Assembly (NCBI GenBank): GCA_902728285.1
Contig: CACVBU010000349.1
Location: 186,001-250,000 of the forward strand
Length of the DNA: 64,000 nt
Direction: 5' to 3'
From: Clytia hemisphaerica
Lineage: Eukaryota > Cnidaria > Hydrozoa > Leptothecata > Clytiidae
This document shows positions 58,433 to 64,000 of the stretch, in pieces (within the stretch, counting starts at the first letter, position 1; each line of letters starts with the position of its first letter). The notes under the pieces were generated by a model. That model saw only the letters and a list, made by a program, of their open reading frames with translations, did no database searches and had not been told where the DNA came from. A program made the position numbers and the translations under genes.

Positions 58433-58457
58433 GTCATGACACTCATGGGCCACCATA

Positions 58458-60020
58458 CTAATCAGTCCAGAATTAGCTATTATCATCAATAAATCTGTAA
58501 AAAAGGGCGTATTTCCTGAAAAACTCAAGACTGCCAAAGTTACACCAGTTTTTAAAAATAATGGTAATAAGCATGATATTTCGGTGCCGTAGGAAGCATT
58601 TTCATATTGGGGGGGGCTGAAGTTTAGTGACACCGCGAGGGCCAACCATGGTTTGGGCCGAGGGGGAAAATTTTGAAAATTTGAGCTCTAGATTGCTTAA
58701 AAATACACTCAAAACATGCACATAACGACAATTATGACAAATTTAAAAAAAAAACTTTGCATCTTGCAAAATAACCATTTTTGACAAAAATATTGGGGGG
58801 CATAGCCCCCCTTGCCCCCCCCCCAGTTGCTACGGCACTGATATTTCAAATTACCGACCCATTTCAGTTCTTCCTATTTTTGATAAAATCTTTGAAAAAG
58901 CCATAAACCATAGAATGAAAAAGTTTCTCATAGATAATAACATACTCTACCAAGACCAATTTGGTTTTCAGACAGGTAAGTCTACCTCAGATGCTGTGTT
59001 AAAGTTGACTGATGAAATATATTCACAAATCAAAAAGAAAAAGATCTGCTGTACTATTCTGCTTGATCTAGCTAAGGCATTTGATACAGTCAACCATGAC
59101 ATTCTCATAAGTAAGCTAAATGCAATTGGAATAAGGGGTCCACTGAACAAGTGGTTTCAAAGTTACTTATCCAACCGAAAACAAGTTGTAAGTATTGATT
59201 CAGAAACATCAACCCCTCTTGAAATGGAATACGAAGTTCCCCAAGGCTCAGTCCTATGTCCCACACTTTTCCTTATTTATATCAATGATCTTCCCTTGTC
59301 ATCAGCTAAATTTTCATTTACCCTATTTGCTGACGATACATCTCTCTTTTCATGCAATGACGACCCTCAAACCCTAGAGAATTTGGTAAATGAAGAATTA
59401 GAACTTGTAAATAATTGGTTGGTGAACAATAGGCTATCATTAAATATTAAAAAATCTTGCTTTCTTCTCTTCACAGGTAAAAAGCAAGTTGAAAATTTCA
59501 ATGTTCTGATATCAGGTAACCAAGTTCAACCAAATATCTTGGAGTAATTATTGATGAAAAACTAGATTGGCAAGCTCATATCCATCATGTAGCTAACAAA
59601 GTAAAACAAGGCTCTGGTCTTGTACGTAAATTAAGTTATTTAATTTCTCCTCATTGTTTATCTTCTCTTTATCATGCTTTTATACAATGTCACTTACAAT
59701 ATTGTATTACATCTTGGGGCTCACCTAGCACCAAGGGTCTAGGTGAGTTAAATTCTCTGATAAACAGTATATCATACAAGATAGAAAAAATCTACTATAA
59801 AAATAATACGAAACCACTAAATGCATTTAACATCAATTCCCTCTATAAACTAGAATGCAATAAACTCATCTATAAATTCATCCATAAAATATCACCTAAA
59901 AGTCTAAACATGTTATTCAGTAAACCAATACATAATCTTGGCACGCGTCAACCTGCATCCAATTCACTGACAACTTTAGTAGTTTTTGCTGACTCTCCTT
60001 CTCCCATTCGTTTTTATGGA
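58458..60020 (+). pseudogene. LINE reverse transcriptase (continuation of 48201-49790)
   Basis: The frame resumes with LISPELAIIINKSVKKGVFP and TPVFKNNGNKHDIS. After the inserted MITE it goes on with NYRPISVLPIFDKIFEKAIN, LLDLAKAFDTVNHDIL, VPQGSVLCPTLFLIYIND and LFADDT, the usual RT blocks with the FADD catalytic pair. A frame change near 59535 leads into the thumb (YLGVIIDEKLDWQAHIHHVA) and C-terminal part to about 59990. The long ORF 58915-59547 shows that decay is mild. It ends at the satellite array, so no 3' tail is preserved. Confidence 0.9.
58583..58839. mobile_element. hAT-type MITE, 257 bp, 8-bp TSD GATATTTC
   Basis: GATATTTC occurs immediately on both sides (58575-58582 and 58840-58847). 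The ends GGTGCCGTAG and CTACGGCACT are inverted with one mismatch. An 8-bp duplication is the hAT signature. Removing the insert rejoins the LINE frame exactly at HDIS/NYRP. The interior contains G-runs and C-runs and no transposase. Confidence 0.88.
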
Positions 60021-63000
60021 GTATTTATCTTGCCAATCATTATACTGAATGAAAATTGATTATCTTTTTAGGCTTTTATTATATTTGTAAAGTTTTTAGG
60101 AATGTTTATTCTTGCCTATCATGCTTTATTGGAAAACTTATTGATACCATGAATGTAGCAAGACGGTTGAACATCCTATGGAAAGTTTGGTTTTTCGAAG
60201 ACTCCTTTGTATTTATCTTGCCAATCAATATACTGAATGAAAATTGAACATCATTTTAGGCTTTCTTTCTATTTGTAATCTTTTTAGGAATGTTTATTCT
60301 TGCCTATCATGCTTAATTGGAAAACTTATTGATACCATGAATGTAGCAAGACAGTTGAACATCCTATGGAGAGGTTGGTTTTTCAAAGACTCCTTTGTAT
60401 TTATCTTACCAATCAATATACTGAATGAAAATTGAACATCTTTTTAGGCTTTCATTCTATTGGTAAACTTTTTAGGATTGTTTATTCTGGCCTATCATGC
60501 TTAATTGGAAATCTCATTGATACTTTGAATGTAGCAAGATGGTGTAAAATTATGTGGAAAGGTTGGTTTTTCGAAGACTCCTTTGTATTTATCTTGCCAA
60601 TCATTATACTGAATGAAAATTGATTATCTTTTTAGGCTTTCATTATATTTGTAAAGTTTTTAGGAATATTTATTCTTGCCTATCATGCTTTATTGGAAAA
60701 CTTATTGATACCATGAATGTAGCAAGACGGTGGAAAATCATATGGAAAGGTTGGTTTTTCGAAGACTCCTTTGTATTTATCTTGCCAATCAATATACTGA
60801 ATGAAAATTGAACATCATTTTATGCTTTCATTCTATTTTTAAAGTTTTTAGGATTGTATATTCTTGCCTATCATGCTTTATTGGAAATATTATTGATACC
60901 ATGAATGTAGCAAGACGGTTGAACATCCTATGGAAAGTTTGGTTTTTCGAAGACTCCTTTGTATTTATCTTACCAATCAATATACTGAATGAAAATTGAA
61001 CATCTTTTTAGGCTTTCATTCTATTGGTAAACTTTTTAGGATTGTTTATTCTTGCCTATCATGCTTAATTGAAAAACTCATTGATACTATGAATGTAGCA
61101 AGACGGTGTAAAATCATGTGGAAAGGTTGGTTTTTCGAAGACTCCTTTGTATTTATCTTGCCAATCATTATACTGAATGAAAAATGATTATCTTTTTAGG
61201 CTTTCATTATATTTGTAAAGTTTTTAGGATTGTTTATTCTTGCCTATCATGCTTAATTGAAAAACTCATTGATACCATGAATGTAGCAAGACGGTGGAAA
61301 ATCATATGTAAAGGTTGGTTGTTCGAAGACTCCTTTGTATTTATCTTGCAAATCATTATACTGAATGAAAAATGATTATCTTTTTAGGCTTTTATTATAT
61401 TTGTAAAGTTTTTAGGATTGTTTATTCTTGCCTATCATGCTTAATTGAAAAACTCATTGATACTTTGAATGTAGCAAGATGGTGTAAAATTATGTGGAAA
61501 GGTTGGTTTTTCGAAGACTCCTTTTTATTTATCTTGCCAATCATTATACTGAATGAAAATTGAACATCATTTTATGCTTTCATTCTATTGGTAAACTTTT
61601 TAGGATTGTTTATTCTGGCCTATCATGCTTAATTGGAAATCGCATTGATACCATGAATGTAGCAAGAAGGTGGAAAATCATATGTAAAGGTTGGTTGTTC
61701 GAAGACTCCTTTGTATTTATCTTGCAATTCATTATACTGAATGAAAAATGATTATCTTTTTAGGCTTTAATTATATTTGTAAAGTTTTTAGAATTGTTTA
61801 TTCTTGCCTATCATGCTTAATTGAAAAACTCATTGATACCATTAATGTAGCAAGACGGTGGAAAATCATATGTAAAGGTTGGTTGTTCGAAGACTCCTTT
61901 GCATTTATCTTACAAATCATTATACTGAATGAAAAATTATTATCTTTTTAGGCTTTCATTATATTTGTATAGTTTTTAGGATTGTCTATTCTTCCCTATC
62001 ACGCATAACTAAAAAACTCATTGATCCAATCAATGTAGCAAGACGGTTAAACATCCTATGGAAAGGTTGGTTTTTCGAAGACTCCTTTTTATTTATCTTA
62101 CCAATCAATATACTGAATTAAAATTGAACATCTTTTTAGGCTTTCATTCTATTGGTAAACTTTTTAGGATTGTTTATTCTGGCCTATCATGCTTAATTGG
62201 AAATCTCATTGATACTTTGAATGTAGCAAGATGGTGTAAAATTATGTGGAAAGGTTGGTTTTTCGAAGACTCCTTTGTATTTATCTTGCCAATCATTATA
62301 CTGAATGAAAATTGATTATCTTTTTAGGCTTTCATTATATTTGTAAAGTTTTTAGGAATATTTATTCTTGCCTATCATGCTTTATTGGAAAACTTATTGA
62401 TACTTTGAATGTAGCAAGATGGTGTAAAATTATGTGGAAAGGTTGGTTTTTCGAAGACTCCTTTGTATTTATCTTGCCAATCATTATACTGAATGAAAAT
62501 TGATTATCTTTTTAGGCTTTCATTATATTTGTAAAGTTTTTAGGATTGTTTATTCTTGCCTATCATGCTTAATTGAAAAACTCATTGATACCATGAATGT
62601 AGCAAGATGGTGGAAAATCATATGGAAAGGTTGGTTTTTCGAAGGCTCCTTTGTATTTATCTTGCCAATCAATATACTGAATGAAAATTGAACATCATTT
62701 TAGGCTTTCTTTCTATTTGTAATCTTTTTAGGAATGTTTATTCTTGCCTATCATGCTTAATTGGAAAACTTATTGATACCATGAATGTAGCAAGACAGTT
62801 GAACATCCTATGGAGAGGTTGGTTTTTCAAAGACTCCTTTGTATTTATCTTACCAATCAATATACTGAATGAAAATTGAACATCTTTTTAGGCTTTCATT
62901 CTATTGGTAAACTTTTTAGGATTGTTTATTCTGGCCTATCATGCTTAATTGGAAATGTCATTGATACTTTGAATGTAGCAAGATGGTGTAAAATTATGTG

Positions 63001-64000
63001 GAAAGGTTGGTTTTTCGAAGACTCCTTTGTATTTATCTTGCCAATCATTATACTGAATGAAAATTGATTATCTTTTTAGGCTTTCATTATATTTGTAAAG
63101 TTTTTAGGAATATTTATTCTTGCCTATCATGCGTTATTGGAAAACTTATTGATACCATGAATGTAGCAAGACGGTGGAAAATCATATGGAAAGGTTGGTT
63201 TTTCGAAGACTCCTTTGTATTTATCTTGCCAATCAATATACTGAATGAAAATTGAACATCATTTTATGCTTTCATTCTATTTTTAAAGTTTTTAGGATTG
63301 TATATTCTTGCCTATCATGCTTTATTGGAAATATTATTGATACCATGAATGTAGCAAGACGGTTGAACATCCTATGGAAAGTTTGGTTTTTCGAAGACTC
63401 CTTTGTATTTATCTTACCAATCAATATACTGAATGAAAATTGAACATCTTTTTAGGCTTTCATTCTATTGGTAAACTTTTTAGGATTGTTTATTCTTGCC
63501 TATCATGCTTAATTGAAAAACTCATTGATACTATGAATGTAGCAAGACGGTGTAAAATCATGTGGAAAGGTTGGTTTTTCGAAGACTCCTTTGTATTTAT
63601 CTTGCCAATCATTATACTGAATGAAAAATGATTATCTTTTTAGGCTTTCATTATATTTGTAAAGATTTTAGGATTGTTTATTCTTGCCTATCATGCTTAA
63701 TTGAAAAACTCATTGATACCATGAATGTAGCAAGACGGTGGAAAATCATATGTAAAGGTTGGTTGTTCGAAGACTCCTTTGTATTTATCTTGCCAATCAA
63801 TATAGTGAATGAAAATTGAACATCATTTTATGCTTTCATTCTATTGGTAAACTTTTTAGGATTGTTTATTCTGGCCTATCATGCTTAATTGGAAATCTCA
63901 TTGATACCATGAATGTAGCAAGAAGGTGGAAAATCATATGTAAAGGTTGGTTTTTCGAAGACTCCTTTGTATTTATCTTGCCAATCAATATACTGAATGA
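60021..64000. repeat. 188-bp satellite array, ~21 monomers, runs off window
   Basis: Monomers repeat every 188 bp from GTATTTATCTTGCCAATCA at 60021 to the window end. Each contains GAATGTAGCAAGA and TTTTTCGAAGACTCC or close variants. Monomers starting at 60244-61184 recur nearly unchanged at 62688-63628, an offset of 2444 bp or 13 monomers. The one at 61936 is the most diverged. Nearly every monomer has a 63-codon frame from a TTG, but 188 is not a multiple of three and no ATG opens it, so I do not call genes. Confidence 0.93.

Larger units (their letters stand above)
49797..58457. mobile_element. 8.66-kb TIR element inserted in the LINE, TSD CTAATC
   Basis: The left end TATGGTGGCCTATAAATGTC and the right end (reverse complement TATGGTGGCCCATGAGTGTC) match at 21 of the first 25 bases. 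CTAATC flanks both sides (49791-49796 and 58458-58463). Dropping the element and one copy of the repeat restores the LINE frame (EISDLI then SPELAII), so the boundaries are firm. A 6-bp duplication and a TAYNR-like start fit what I recall of IS3EU DNA transposons; Polintons also make 6-bp duplications but start differently. It contains the nested element 50020-56175 and a reverse transcriptase ORF. Confidence 0.88.

Noticed and set aside
49797..58457. Polinton/Maverick because of integrase plus 6-bp duplication
   Set aside because: No protein-primed DNA polymerase, ATPase, protease or capsid gene is seen, and the ends start TATGG with short inverted repeats, unlike the long Polinton TIRs.
60056..63819. 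Chain of 63-codon ORFs overlapping by 4 bases, like a translationally coupled series
   Set aside because: They start at TTG, the 188-bp period shifts frame each time, and the pattern is fully explained by a satellite monomer that happens to lack stops.

Overview
The window looks like AT-rich chromosomal DNA from an invertebrate animal. Coding stretches carry spliceosomal introns with consensus GT/AG borders, and almost everything recognisable is a eukaryotic mobile element: non-LTR retrotransposons with PHD-type fingers, a THAP/P-element-like transposase, pogo-like and Harbinger-like remnants, Helitron-like ends, many foldback MITEs and a satellite array. A cnidarian is my best guess from the mix of families, but this is inference. 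I see no bacterial operon, rRNA or CRISPR, and no certain single-copy host gene.

Layout. 0-7.7 kb: Harbinger-like transposase fragment, a 20-bp minisatellite, LINE 5'-region pieces, small foldback elements and an unknown exon pair. 7.8-11 kb: decayed P-element/THAP9-like transposase ending in a near-perfect 253-bp inverted duplication. 11.4-16.2 kb: lysine-rich fragment, pogo-like C-terminal PHD fragment (minus strand) and pogo-like N-terminal exons (plus strand). 16.5-17.3 kb: ORF1-only LINE derivative. 17.3-28.9 kb: no firm genes; foldback repeats, a CCGA-rich minisatellite split by a Harbinger-type MITE, a possible signal-peptide exon and two abutting Helitron-like elements. 28.9-32.2 kb: degraded LINE. 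34 kb: CGAA microsatellite. 35.4-39.1 kb: an unclassified DDE-like transposase pseudogene broken by a 5'-truncated LINE. 39-46 kb: MITEs and larger TIR elements.

45.9-60.0 kb is one LINE copy (5' region, ORF1, PHD, endonuclease, RT) broken by several insertions. The largest is an 8.66-kb element (49797-58457) flanked by the 6-bp duplication CTAATC. Inside it is a second element with 45-bp terminal inverted repeats (50020-56175). That inner element carries two genes: an apparently intact four-exon rve-type integrase/transposase, and on the opposite strand an alpha-kinase gene whose catalytic motifs are all visible but which has a one-base frameshift. This pairing of a DDE integrase with an alpha-kinase inside one TIR element is the most interesting system in the window: the integrase would move the element, and the kinase looks like cargo. 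The part of the outer element to the right of the inner one holds an open reverse transcriptase ORF.

60.0-64.0 kb is a 188-bp satellite (about 21 monomers, running off the window) with a 13-monomer internal duplication.
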